Source: Gynuella sp. (GTDB lineage Bacteria > Pseudomonadota > Gammaproteobacteria > Pseudomonadales > Natronospirillaceae). From it: 38,700 nucleotides of DNA. The position numbers were made by a program, and so were the translations under genes. A model generated the notes under the pieces. That model saw only the letters and a program-made list of their open reading frames with translations. It did no database searches and was not told the DNA's origin. Location: assembly GCA_028282465.1 (NCBI GenBank), contig JANQHX010000066.1, forward strand, positions 1 through 38,700, read 5' to 3'. Below, piece after piece: positions 24,468 through 32,790 of the stretch. How positions within the stretch are numbered: position 1 is the first letter of the stretch; each line of letters begins with the position of its first letter.

Positions 24468-25847
24468 ATGCTAAAACACTTTCTGATACTGCTATTAACC
24501 CTCTGTGTAATAGCGTGTTCGAAGGAATCAACAGACACTGAAGCCGCAACACCTGTGGAAGAACAACAACAAGTTGTCGTTGAAACCCAGAACAGCACTA
24601 TTATCAATAATTTAAAAGACAGGAATTACGTAAAGCAATGGCAAGAACCCGTTATTATAGAAACTGACTTTACAGGAAATTCCAGTGACCCCAAAGTAGC
24701 TGCCGATGGCAATGGTAATGCATTCGCCGTTTGGTCTCAGGTGGACAGCACCCATAGAAATATAGTGGTCAGCCGGTATGAATTAGGAAAAGGCTGGGGA
24801 ACACCTATCACTTTACACACCAATGCTTCATATCCCGAAGTTACAGCAAACAGTTCAGGCCAAGCCGTTGTATTGGTCAGCAATGCCAATGACCTTTTGT
24901 CTTTTCATTTCGACCCAGCTACTGGTTGGGGACAGGAAAAACGAATTTCCTTAAATTTAGCCAGAGATCCAAGGGCTAAAATTGAAATGGATAACAATGG
25001 TAATGCCATTGCTGTTTGGAAAAGTAAGGAAGGCGCTTTCACAGCAATTTGGTCTAATCGCTATGAACCCACTAAAGGATGGGGTCAGGCTCAGATTATT
25101 TCTGGCGCCGATGAAGGTAATGCTAAGCAAGCTGAAATAGCGATTTCAGAATCCGGCAATGCCATGGCGATTTGGTCAAAAGGTACCTTTACCCAATCCG
25201 ATATTTGGGCCAGTGAGTACAGAGTCGGCTCAGGCTGGGCAACACCGGCTTTAGTCGAAAAAGACAATCAAGCGAACAGCATTAAACCCAAACTAACCTT
25301 GGATTTAGCTGGTAACGCCACTGCGGTTTGGCTAAACAGTGGTGAAGGTGCTGAATTAAATGTGTTTGCCAATCTGTACGACTCTAGCACCGGCTGGCAG
25401 CAACCTGCGGCAATTGAATCCTTGGAAGGGCGAGCGCAATTTCTAAGCCTAGCGGGTCACACAAATGGCAATGCCATCGCCATCTGGACTCAAATTCAAG
25501 GCGGCAGCAGTAGCATCTACAGCAGTCGCTATACTAACGGTCGCTGGATCATGAACGAGCCTGTGGTAAACAATGTTCCCAAAGCCAACTTGCCAAAAAT
25601 TGCGTTCGATAACTTCGGCAACGCACAAGCGGTATGGCAACAATACAATGGAAGAACCTTTCATATTTGGTCAAGCTATTTCACCCCTGGACGAGGTTGG
25701 GCTGAACCTGAGCTGATTGAAGAAAATACCACCGTGGGTGTCGCTAGAAACCCGCAAATCTCGATTAGTGGATTAGGGAATGCTATTGCTGTTTGGCAAA
25801 AAAGCGATGGCTCACGAAATAATATCAGCGCAAATAAACTTGAGTAA
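24468..25847 (+). CDS. Lipoprotein with eight propeller-like repeats
   Basis: A 459-residue lipoprotein: a hydrophobic leader (residues 4-16) and lipobox V-I-A-C with lipidated C17, then a Thr, Glu and Gln linker. From about residue 70 there are eight repeats of roughly 50 residues, each with the pattern NGNAIAVW, a strand near SSRY, then GWG-x-P-x-x-I. The last repeat lacks its GW-P strand, while the segment before repeat 1 (KQWQEPVIIETD) supplies exactly that element, so the array can close on itself as a beta-propeller. Likely role is binding or surface scaffolding in the periplasm or outer membrane. A strong terminator follows. No enzyme motif is seen. Confidence 0.8.
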   Translation: MLKHFLILLLTLCVIACSKESTDTEAATPVEEQQQVVVETQNSTIINNLKDRNYVKQWQEPVIIETDFTGNSSDPKVAADGNGNAFAVWSQVDSTHRNIVVSRYELGKGWGTPITLHTNASYPEVTANSSGQAVVLVSNANDLLSFHFDPATGWGQEKRISLNLARDPRAKIEMDNNGNAIAVWKSKEGAFTAIWSNRYEPTKGWGQAQIISGADEGNAKQAEIAISESGNAMAIWSKGTFTQSDIWASEYRVGSGWATPALVEKDNQANSIKPKLTLDLAGNATAVWLNSGEGAELNVFANLYDSSTGWQQPAAIESLEGRAQFLSLAGHTNGNAIAIWTQIQGGSSSIYSSRYTNGRWIMNEPVVNNVPKANLPKIAFDNFGNAQAVWQQYNGRTFHIWSSYFTPGRGWAEPELIEENTTVGVARNPQISISGLGNAIAVWQKSDGSRNNISANKLE

Positions 25848-25865
25848 GCACTTTAACGATCAACT

Positions 25866-25895
25866 AAAACAAAGCGACTCAGCTCGCTTTGTTTT
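25866..25895. terminator. Strong bidirectional terminator
   Basis: AAAACAAAGCGA pairs perfectly with TCGCTTTGTTTT around a 6-base loop, giving A and T tracts on both sides. It serves the lipoprotein gene and the convergent ankyrin gene, whose stop codon lies in its edge. Confidence 0.8.
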
Positions 25896-27285
25896 ACATT
25901 TTCTCTAACTGGTATTTTCCCCAACCAAAGTCTCCTTTAAGTTTCTCCTCAGTCAGAGATGACACCATTAAAAACTCAGTTGCGCCAGAGCCAGCAAATT
26001 TCAATTCAACTCCAGCCGGTACTACCTCCCAGTTCCCCTCCACTGACTTTTTCGATCCCGAGCTAGTAAAGGTATGCACAAAGGTATTGTCGGAATTAAA
26101 TTGATAGGAAATTTTTTTATCAGAGGACTGCCATGCGCCAGGCAAATAGCCTTGTAAAATCAAATCATCTGGAATGATTTTAGACGCCAGTTCTTCTTGT
26201 GCGGACAGCTGATTTAACATCATGTCCTGATCTGCACTGCAGTTTTGAATCAGAAAATCAAAAATAGAATTCACTTGCAGCTGCGCCAGAGATAATTCAG
26301 TAGTGACACCACCTGCCGAGAGCATTGGCATTAAATCATGGGTTTGACAAAGATCTGCCATAATATTGAGATCTTTTTGTGTTTTCGGAGTCGGATTAAA
26401 ACCCATGGCAACTAAATAATAGCCTGCATCAAAATTATCATTAATAACTTGATAAAAAGACTTACCCGCAATGAATCGTTCTGCTTTTACTTTGGCATAA
26501 CGATTTAAAATTAAAGCAATTTCGAAATTCTGAGGAGTAAGCAAATTGGGGTTAATTTTGATTCTGTGTTTGCCCTTGGTGGCTAATAGTAAATACCTTA
26601 AGGCCCTCGAATCCCGAGCGTTGGCAGCCAATTGTGTTGCTGTCAAATATTCGGATTGACTAGCAGCTGGTCTATTCAATCTGCTAAGTAAGTTTTGCCC
26701 TGTCGCGCTTCCCAGTAAAACACTTTTATAAGTAAGTCCATTATTGTCTTTTATTGACTCACGGGTTTGATTATTGATGGCGAGTAATAAACCTTGATTA
26801 CTTCTTATCCGAGCAAAGACATGCAGAATTGTTCGTCCGGAACCATCCAAAGTATTTGGCTTGGCACCCTGTTTTAGCAACTCGTGTACAACACTCACAC
26901 GATTTAAATTAGCTGCAAAATGCAGCAATGGCACATTATTAACTTGATCTTGCAAAGACCCGCCGTTACTAAGAGCAAACTTAACACCCGCCGGAGACAC
27001 CAATGAATTTACCCAGTTAATTTCAATTTTTTGTTCAATGGCACCACGACTAATTAAAAACTCAGCTGCATCTTTTTTACCATTTTCTTGTGCAAAATTA
27101 AGGAGGGCTTTTCCCTTATATCTCACAGCATTAATGTCATCCACTTGTCTTAACAGCACGTTAATGCGAACAATATTTTCATCTAATATGGCTTGAGCTA
27201 ATTTTTCTTCAGTGGAATTGGCAAAGCTGGTAGAACACCAAAACATTAATAAAACTACGACAAAGGAACCCAAGATTTTGTGCAT
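25894..27285 (-). CDS. Secreted ankyrin-repeat protein
   Basis: A 463-residue protein with a signal peptide (MHKILGSFVVVLLMFWCSTS, cut after SFA). Residues 30-170 carry ankyrin repeats: INAVRYKGKALLNFAQENGK, then KDAAEFLISRGA; VPLLHFAANLNRVSVVHELL then KQGAKPNTLDGSGRTILHVF. The middle is divergent helical repeats. The C-terminal 90 residues look like a separate beta-rich domain (LPGAWQSSDKKISYQFNSDN, then TFVHTFTSSGSKKSVEGNWE), resembling a small lipocalin-like stress-associated module. It is probably periplasmic and a protein-binding scaffold. The upstream 188 bases are AT-rich with no clear promoter. Confidence 0.78.
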   Translation of the reverse strand: MHKILGSFVVVLLMFWCSTSFANSTEEKLAQAILDENIVRINVLLRQVDDINAVRYKGKALLNFAQENGKKDAAEFLISRGAIEQKIEINWVNSLVSPAGVKFALSNGGSLQDQVNNVPLLHFAANLNRVSVVHELLKQGAKPNTLDGSGRTILHVFARIRSNQGLLLAINNQTRESIKDNNGLTYKSVLLGSATGQNLLSRLNRPAASQSEYLTATQLAANARDSRALRYLLLATKGKHRIKINPNLLTPQNFEIALILNRYAKVKAERFIAGKSFYQVINDNFDAGYYLVAMGFNPTPKTQKDLNIMADLCQTHDLMPMLSAGGVTTELSLAQLQVNSIFDFLIQNCSADQDMMLNQLSAQEELASKIIPDDLILQGYLPGAWQSSDKKISYQFNSDNTFVHTFTSSGSKKSVEGNWEVVPAGVELKFAGSGATEFLMVSSLTEEKLKGDFGWGKYQLEKM

Positions 27286-27473
27286 AGCCACCACATGTTG
27301 TTATTGTTTCCATTAGCAACGCATAACATGGGCCAGCACGAGAAATCATTTAAATTTCAATGACTTATTCTCACAAATACAAATTTTCGAACTTCATCAC
27401 AAATCATTGCGACAGATTTCTGACAATAAACATCACTTTTAACTAATTTTGGAAATATTTTTTTTAGTGCGAA

Positions 27474-28256
27474 TTAATTCCAGGAGAAGCCAGACATAGG
27501 CATTCCCATTAAATTTTCATCGTAAATTAATTCAGGTGCTAAATTCAATTCAGAAGCAAAACCAGCACAAACCATGAGTGGTAAGAGATGTTCTTCTCTT
27601 GGATGACAAAACTTAGCATGGGGAGCATCTGCCCAATTTACTAATTCATCAAGATTTGAATTCATGACTGCTTGCTGTAACCAATGGTTAAACAATTTAG
27701 CTTTTTCAACCAGTGAATTATCTTTGGTCATTAAATATTTCAGGTTATGAAAAGACGACCCTGAACCCAATATCAACACATCTTCAAGAGACACTTTTGC
27801 GAGCGCTCGGCCTAATTCAATGTGCTGTTCAGGATTCAAATCCTTTTGGAGGGATATTTGAATGACAGGGATATCCGCTTCTGGATAGACCAATTTCAAG
27901 GGAACAAACATGCCATGATCAAACCCCCGTGCAGAATCCAACAAAACGGTTTTTGCATTTTGCTTTAGCCCATTTTGAATCAAGGTAGCCAGCTCAGGAT
28001 TTCCAGCAGCTGGATATTTGATGTCGTAGGATTCTTGAGGGAAACCATAGTAGTCATATATGAGCTCTGGCTTGGCACCCGATGTAATGGTTGGAACGGG
28101 TTCTTCCCAATGAGCGGAGATTACGATTACTGCCTTGGGTCTGGGTATGGATTTTCCTAGGTTGCTAAGGAAATGAATTAAATGTAGGTGGTTTTCGTCA
28201 CCGAGGATAGGTAATGGGCCACCACCGTGAAGAATGAATACAACTGAGTTGGCCAT
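27474..28256 (-). CDS. DODA-type extradiol dioxygenase (YgiD-like)
   Basis: A 260-residue class III extradiol ring-cleavage enzyme of the 4,5-DOPA dioxygenase family. Metal and active-site His residues are visible: H10 in FILHGGGPLP, H49 in VIVISAHWEEP, the DHGMFVPLKLVYP loop, GSGSSFHNL, and the C-terminal CHPREEHLLPL. Iron or zinc is bound by the first two and a later His. It should open catechol rings of small aromatics. It lies 39 bases downstream of a LysR gene on the same strand, so the pair is probably an inducible unit. Confidence 0.9.
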   Translation of the reverse strand: MANSVVFILHGGGPLPILGDENHLHLIHFLSNLGKSIPRPKAVIVISAHWEEPVPTITSGAKPELIYDYYGFPQESYDIKYPAAGNPELATLIQNGLKQNAKTVLLDSARGFDHGMFVPLKLVYPEADIPVIQISLQKDLNPEQHIELGRALAKVSLEDVLILGSGSSFHNLKYLMTKDNSLVEKAKLFNHWLQQAVMNSNLDELVNWADAPHAKFCHPREEHLLPLMVCAGFASELNLAPELIYDENLMGMPMSGFSWN

Positions 28257-28295
28257 TAATTATCTCCGATCAAATACTAGGGAGGCTTATGGAAC

Positions 28296-29210
28296 CTATA
28301 GCATTGTGTGCTTGTAGGGATCTTCTTTAAACCAATCTGACAAAAAGTTCATAAATGTTCTAAATCGAATATTGGTTTGGACATCTTGATGGCAGACTAA
28401 CCATAGCGGCATGGATGGCAATGGTATTGCCTGTAGCACAGGCACAATATCTGGAAACTTTTCTGCTAAGCCACAATGAGTTGCTAAAATTCCAGCACCT
28501 GAACGCATCAAGGCTAAACCTGCTAATAAACTATCTGTTCGAATATCAAAGTCGTGAACATCTAAGCTCCACCCCATTCGACCGGCCTCTTCGATAAAAG
28601 TTCTGTCTCGATCAAAGCCAATGGTGACATGGCTAAAGAAGTCTTCAGGAGATTCAGGAAATCCATGCTCATCAATGTAGGACTGATGAGCGTAAAAGCC
28701 CAAACTCAGATCAGATATTTTTTTTGCCACCAAGTCGGGCTGAGTGGGATCAAACATTCTTAATGCCATGTCAGCATCTCTGCGACTTAAGCTGGAAACC
28801 TGATTAGTAATCACTAGCTCTATTTGAACTTCCGGGTGATGTTTTCGAAATTCGGTAACCGCTGGAGGCAACAAATAAATACCGACAACTTCATTGACAC
28901 TGACTCGTATGTCACCGGCTAATGAATACTCTTGCCCTGTGATACTTAACGCCAGCTTTTGTGCAGCCGCTTGCATTTTCTTTGCGTCATTTAGCAGCCG
29001 AGTGCCAGTATCGGTTAACTGAAGCCCTTGGTTAGACCTTTGAAATAGATTGAGATGGGTGATCCCTTCTAATTCTTGAATATGACGGGTGAGTGTTGGT
29101 TGACTCAAACTCAGTTGACTCGCTGCTTTAGATAAGGAGCCAGTCTCTACAACTGCCAAAAAGCTTTTAATCAATTCCCAGTTTAGGTCAGAGCCTTTAA
29201 TAACACTCAT
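28296..29210 (-). CDS. LysR-family regulator of the dioxygenase
   Basis: A 304-residue LTTR: N-terminal HTH FLAVVETGSLSKAASQLSLS followed by QPTLTRHIQELEGITHLNLF, then a ligand domain with IRVSVNEVVGIYLLPPAVTE and DADMALRMFDPTQPDLV. The start is placed at the ATG at 29210, since an upstream in-frame extension encodes an unrelated Cys-rich peptide. The dioxygenase gene follows after 39 bases in the same direction, an arrangement that suggests co-transcription rather than the usual divergent layout. Confidence 0.9.
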   Translation of the reverse strand: MSVIKGSDLNWELIKSFLAVVETGSLSKAASQLSLSQPTLTRHIQELEGITHLNLFQRSNQGLQLTDTGTRLLNDAKKMQAAAQKLALSITGQEYSLAGDIRVSVNEVVGIYLLPPAVTEFRKHHPEVQIELVITNQVSSLSRRDADMALRMFDPTQPDLVAKKISDLSLGFYAHQSYIDEHGFPESPEDFFSHVTIGFDRDRTFIEEAGRMGWSLDVHDFDIRTDSLLAGLALMRSGAGILATHCGLAEKFPDIVPVLQAIPLPSMPLWLVCHQDVQTNIRFRTFMNFLSDWFKEDPYKHTML

Positions 29211-29266
29211 TTCAGTAAGCCGAACAATGCAAATGGACGGACAGGATAGCGGAATTAAGCACCAAT

Positions 29267-29302
29267 ACAATTAAGGTGGATAAACTTATCCACCTTAATT
29301 GT
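29267..29302. terminator. Strong hairpin after the NADPH oxidase gene
   Basis: ACAATTAAGGTGGATAA and TTATCCACCTTAATTGT form a 17-bp perfect inverted repeat separated by only two bases, so the tip opens to a small loop. It lies just beyond the stop codon at 29310 and ahead of the LysR gene, probably ending the oxidase transcript. Confidence 0.7.
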
Positions 29303-29309
29303 TGTTTTG

Positions 29310-31370
29310 CTAAAAAACTTCTTTATGGAATCCAAATCCATAATGTATGCACTGTTCGTTAATGTCTTTCGCCATTGAATCATTGCCACAAACAAACACA
29401 TCAACATTGGTGTCGTGATGGGAATAAACTTCTGTAAAGAAGTCGCTCCATTCGGGGCGCCCCATGGTGGTTTGTGAAGCAAGACTCGTCACCAAGTCAT
29501 GGCCATGGTTTTTATGATATAGACTTAGGCCCGCATTAAGCGCACTGGTGCTTAAGTCATATTTACCGGCGGTCATGTAAAACCGACTTTCGATAAAACC
29601 TGATTTATCGAATGTTTCAATCTCGTGAAGCAGCTGAGTAAACCATTCGAATGCCTGCTGATTCCGATTGATCCATACGAAATACACCTTTTTTAGGTTC
29701 CCTAACCCTGATTCGGCATTTTGTTGTTTGTGTAATAGATCTTTTAATACCGCAGCGAAGGGAGTCACTCCAATACCATTTGCGACTAACACGGCGGTTT
29801 CTGCCTTATAGATTTCGCTGCTTGGTGTACTAAATGGCCCATCTACCCTTGCCCGGTATAAATCTCTAGGCTCAAACGGATGTTCTTTAAAATACTTATA
29901 TAGCCTTGATGACCAGTTCCCCACGCTGCGAATATGCACGGTTACATGCTCTTCATTGGGCGCACTTGTAATGGTAAATGGATGCCAATCAAACTGGCTG
30001 ATAAACGGAAGTTTTAGAAACAGATAATCACCAATATGGTTATTGAATCCGTGTTCTTTTCTAATGGTCAGTTTTGTAACACCCGACTTTAATAGTTCAA
30101 CATTTTCAATGGCTAATGTCTTACTGCCTTTCAAATGCCTGAAAACTCTTTCAATGATGAATAAGATAATGGGTACCAACACCCATGCCCATAAATCTGG
30201 CCCATGAAGTAAGGCGATAGCGAACCAAAGGATGTAACCGGTATGAACGATATAAAACGTCTCAAACGGAATGATTCTTTTTATTTGCTTGACTGCAACA
30301 ATCCACATGGCAAAGAAAACCGCCAACAGCAGCACACCTGTTAGCCCTGCCTGGGTTTGCGTTAAATAGTGAGTCATTGAATTTGGCAACACTTGATAAT
30401 TACCCAGATGGGCAAAGGTATGAACAATGGAAAGTACCATCATCCAATGCCCGACAATTCGGTGAAACGATAGACTTTGATTGACTGGAATAAATTTATT
30501 TAGCCAGTGCCCGCGAATCCAGGTGGTGAGGTAACGCACCATGGGTAATAAAATCAACATGGCGTTAAAATTCAAACAAGCACCGCAGCCTCGCGCAATC
30601 TGTATATAGATGTTTGCGCCTTGACTGGCATATTCATTTACCGCGCTTAAAAATAGCAAGATGTTCGCAAGTGAATAAACGCAAATAAAGGTGATGATGC
30701 CTCGGTTGTTATACAAGTAGTTTGTAAAATCTTTGAACCAAGAACCTTTCATGATCGATTTTTTTATGGGAGGCATTAGCCAGTCGGTAGAGGCCACTCT
30801 AGTTTTTGCTAATACCTCTGACGAATGAGACATGACTTTGCAATAGCAATCAAAACCTATATAGCCATGGTAACTTTTGCATTCGTCAAAAATGGTGCTG
30901 ACTAACAAATCAATTTTTTCTGAATTCAGATCAATGCCGCATTCAACTGCACTTTCAACAAGGAATCTTTTCAACTCACTCGCACTGATTAATCGATCAT
31001 CATTTAAGTCGATCAATGAGAACATGAATCGGAGTTTAGATTCTTCAGAACCCAGTAGCAGTTCTTCTACAACACCTAAAAATTCATCTTCGCCTAATAA
31101 CCCATCTTGATCTTTATCCATGACACGAAATATTTGTCTAGCAATAAAATCACTCTTTAAACTGAAGCCTTGTTTAAGGTCTTCTAAGTTTAAATAGCCC
31201 TTGCCTTTGGATAAAAACAGAAACTTTTCTTGGATGGCTTTTAGATAATCAGCGTTATAGCTGGTTAGACGTATTTTTCGATTTAATAATGTTTCTAGAG
31301 AGTTAATCCGTTCTTTTAACTCCAGAATTTGAAGCTGGTCTGACTCTACAGACATTCTTGCATTGGCCAT
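29310..31370 (-). CDS. NOX5-like NADPH oxidase with EF-hands
   Basis: A 686-residue transmembrane oxidase that should move electrons from NADPH through FAD and two hemes to oxygen, giving superoxide. Residues 1-180 hold a coiled start and four EF-hand-like units: two canonical (D85-x-D87-x-D89-G, ending E96; and D121-x-N123-x-D125, ending E132) and two degenerate (about 54-65 and 162-173). Six membrane helices span about 222-410, with the family block GCGACLNFNAMLILLPMVR. Heme ligands fit H303/H317 (14 apart) and H376/H389 (13 apart), the spacing known in NOX2. The FAD site is HPFTITSAP (463-471), and the NADPH loop is NGIGVTPF (531-538). The chain ends FHKEVF with the C-terminal Phe. No partner subunit gene is near. 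Confidence 0.93.
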   Translation of the reverse strand: MANARMSVESDQLQILELKERINSLETLLNRKIRLTSYNADYLKAIQEKFLFLSKGKGYLNLEDLKQGFSLKSDFIARQIFRVMDKDQDGLLGEDEFLGVVEELLLGSEESKLRFMFSLIDLNDDRLISASELKRFLVESAVECGIDLNSEKIDLLVSTIFDECKSYHGYIGFDCYCKVMSHSSEVLAKTRVASTDWLMPPIKKSIMKGSWFKDFTNYLYNNRGIITFICVYSLANILLFLSAVNEYASQGANIYIQIARGCGACLNFNAMLILLPMVRYLTTWIRGHWLNKFIPVNQSLSFHRIVGHWMMVLSIVHTFAHLGNYQVLPNSMTHYLTQTQAGLTGVLLLAVFFAMWIVAVKQIKRIIPFETFYIVHTGYILWFAIALLHGPDLWAWVLVPIILFIIERVFRHLKGSKTLAIENVELLKSGVTKLTIRKEHGFNNHIGDYLFLKLPFISQFDWHPFTITSAPNEEHVTVHIRSVGNWSSRLYKYFKEHPFEPRDLYRARVDGPFSTPSSEIYKAETAVLVANGIGVTPFAAVLKDLLHKQQNAESGLGNLKKVYFVWINRNQQAFEWFTQLLHEIETFDKSGFIESRFYMTAGKYDLSTSALNAGLSLYHKNHGHDLVTSLASQTTMGRPEWSDFFTEVYSHHDTNVDVFVCGNDSMAKDINEQCIHYGFGFHKEVF

Positions 31371-31946
31371 GGTGACGATACCTTTGACTGATCGCTAAAC
31401 GTTTATCTGCTAGTTTTTATTTTTTACAGATATCATGTGCCCCTTATGGGGTGTTTAGTGAGCAGCTTGGCCGTCCCCACCACCTGCTTCTTTTTGTTTT
31501 CCCTCTAGCTCCAACTTAACAAACGAAAGTCAACACCCACAATTCAGAAAATTTTTAACACTTTAGTCTCATCTCTTATGTGATCTGCAAAGAATTATTC
31601 GCATGATACAAGTCACAATAAAGTTACTTTTCATAACACAATTAACAAATCGCATTCTTAAGATTTTTGTATGATTTACGAGACAAATGAACCATATAAT
31701 GCATCACTAAATTAAGGTGTACCACTATGTATATGCTTTTATAGCTGACTGGTAATACCCAAAGTCCCATGGTGAATGCCTCTGCTAGTCTTAACCCAAG
31801 ACAGTTAGTACTTACTATCAACAAACTACTTATTTTAGGAATATTAGTGCTATCAACCTGTTATAAATGAGGAGTCTAGAAACTTGTTTCTAGGAGCAAG
31901 ATCTATATCATCCGAATCGACTGATTAATGGCTTAAGGGTTTCCCC
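31371..31946. other. 576-base intergenic region with hairpin and tiny frame
   Basis: This gap separates the divergent oxidase and PanB genes. It has a CCCCTTATGGGG hairpin near 31440. A 33-codon frame at 31770-31871 starts MVNASASLNPRQLVLTINKL, then is hydrophobic and ends LSTCYK. Its ATG lacks a ribosome site and its TGA overlaps a following ATG. A CTAGAAA-CTTG-TTTCTAG hairpin lies at 31876-31893 in the presumed PanB leader. No RNA family is recognised. Whether the small frame is translated is unknown. Confidence 0.45.
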
Positions 31947-32729
31947 ATGACACTAACTGTAAAAGACTTTCAAAGTATGAAAGGTAGTAAACCTATCGCC
32001 ATGCTGACTGCCTATAACTGCCCAGTAGCACGCAGTCTCGAAAAGGCGGGCATACCCATTATCCTAGTAGGCGACACTGTGGGTATGGTTGAAATGGGTT
32101 TTGATAGTACTAGAGAAGTGACGATCGAACATATGGAATACCATGTTGGTGCTGTTAAACGAGGTGCCCCCAATACCCATGTGATTGGTGATATGCCCTA
32201 TGGTACCGACAATGATACTGAAACAGCTTTAACCAATGCCAAGCGATTAATAGTGGCGGGAGCGGATTGCGTTAAGTTGGAAGGCCCCAAACTCGATGTT
32301 ATTGAACACTTGGTCAAAAATGGCATTGATGTTATTGGCCACACAGGCTTGACACCTCAGACTGCAGAAAACTTTAAAAAAGTGGGCAAAACCAGTGAAG
32401 ACGCCATGCGCATTCGAGAGGAATCAAAGGCTATTCAGGCTGCTGGTGCATTCATGTTAGTACTTGAACACATACCTGAAGACCTGGGTAAAACAATTAC
32501 CGAAGAAATTGATATTCCTACTATAGGAATTGGTGCAGGTTCAGACACCGATGGTCAAGTTCTGGTTATTAATGATGCATCAGGAATTGGTGACTACTGG
32601 CCGCCGTTCTCCAAGCAATATGCCCAGGTTAGCGAAACCATTGACCAGGTCGCTAAAGCTTTTTTAAGTGAAGTAGAATCTAAAGAATTTCCCAATAATA
32701 TTCTGGAATTTAAACAGACTGGAAATTAA
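31947..32729 (+). CDS. panB: Ketopantoate hydroxymethyltransferase (PanB family)
   Basis: A 260-residue TIM-barrel enzyme. PanB adds a hydroxymethyl group from methylene-THF to ketoisovalerate in pantothenate synthesis. The catalytic positions of E. coli PanB are present: D43 in ILVGDTVGM, D82 in IGDMPYG, K110 and E112 in CVKLEGPK, H132 in IGHTGLTPQ, E174 in VLEHIP. IGIGAGSDTDGQVLV is also typical. The loop after H132 is altered and shorter than in E. coli. There is no panC or panD nearby, so this may be a stand-alone paralogue rather than the biosynthetic copy, and the gene symbol is given for family only. Confidence 0.85.
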   Translation: MTLTVKDFQSMKGSKPIAMLTAYNCPVARSLEKAGIPIILVGDTVGMVEMGFDSTREVTIEHMEYHVGAVKRGAPNTHVIGDMPYGTDNDTETALTNAKRLIVAGADCVKLEGPKLDVIEHLVKNGIDVIGHTGLTPQTAENFKKVGKTSEDAMRIREESKAIQAAGAFMLVLEHIPEDLGKTITEEIDIPTIGIGAGSDTDGQVLVINDASGIGDYWPPFSKQYAQVSETIDQVAKAFLSEVESKEFPNNILEFKQTGN

Positions 32730-32753
32730 ATTTTTGGGTTTAGTAAGAGCTAC

Positions 32754-32790
32754 AAGGAGGAGCCAAGCACATTGTCACGGCTCCCTTCTT
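32754..32790. terminator. Hairpin between convergent panB and MCP genes
   Basis: GGAGCC (32759-32764) and GGCTCC (32779-32784) pair around a 14-base loop, extended by AAGG against CTTC and followed by TTCTTT on the plus side. It likely ends both transcripts. Confidence 0.6.
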
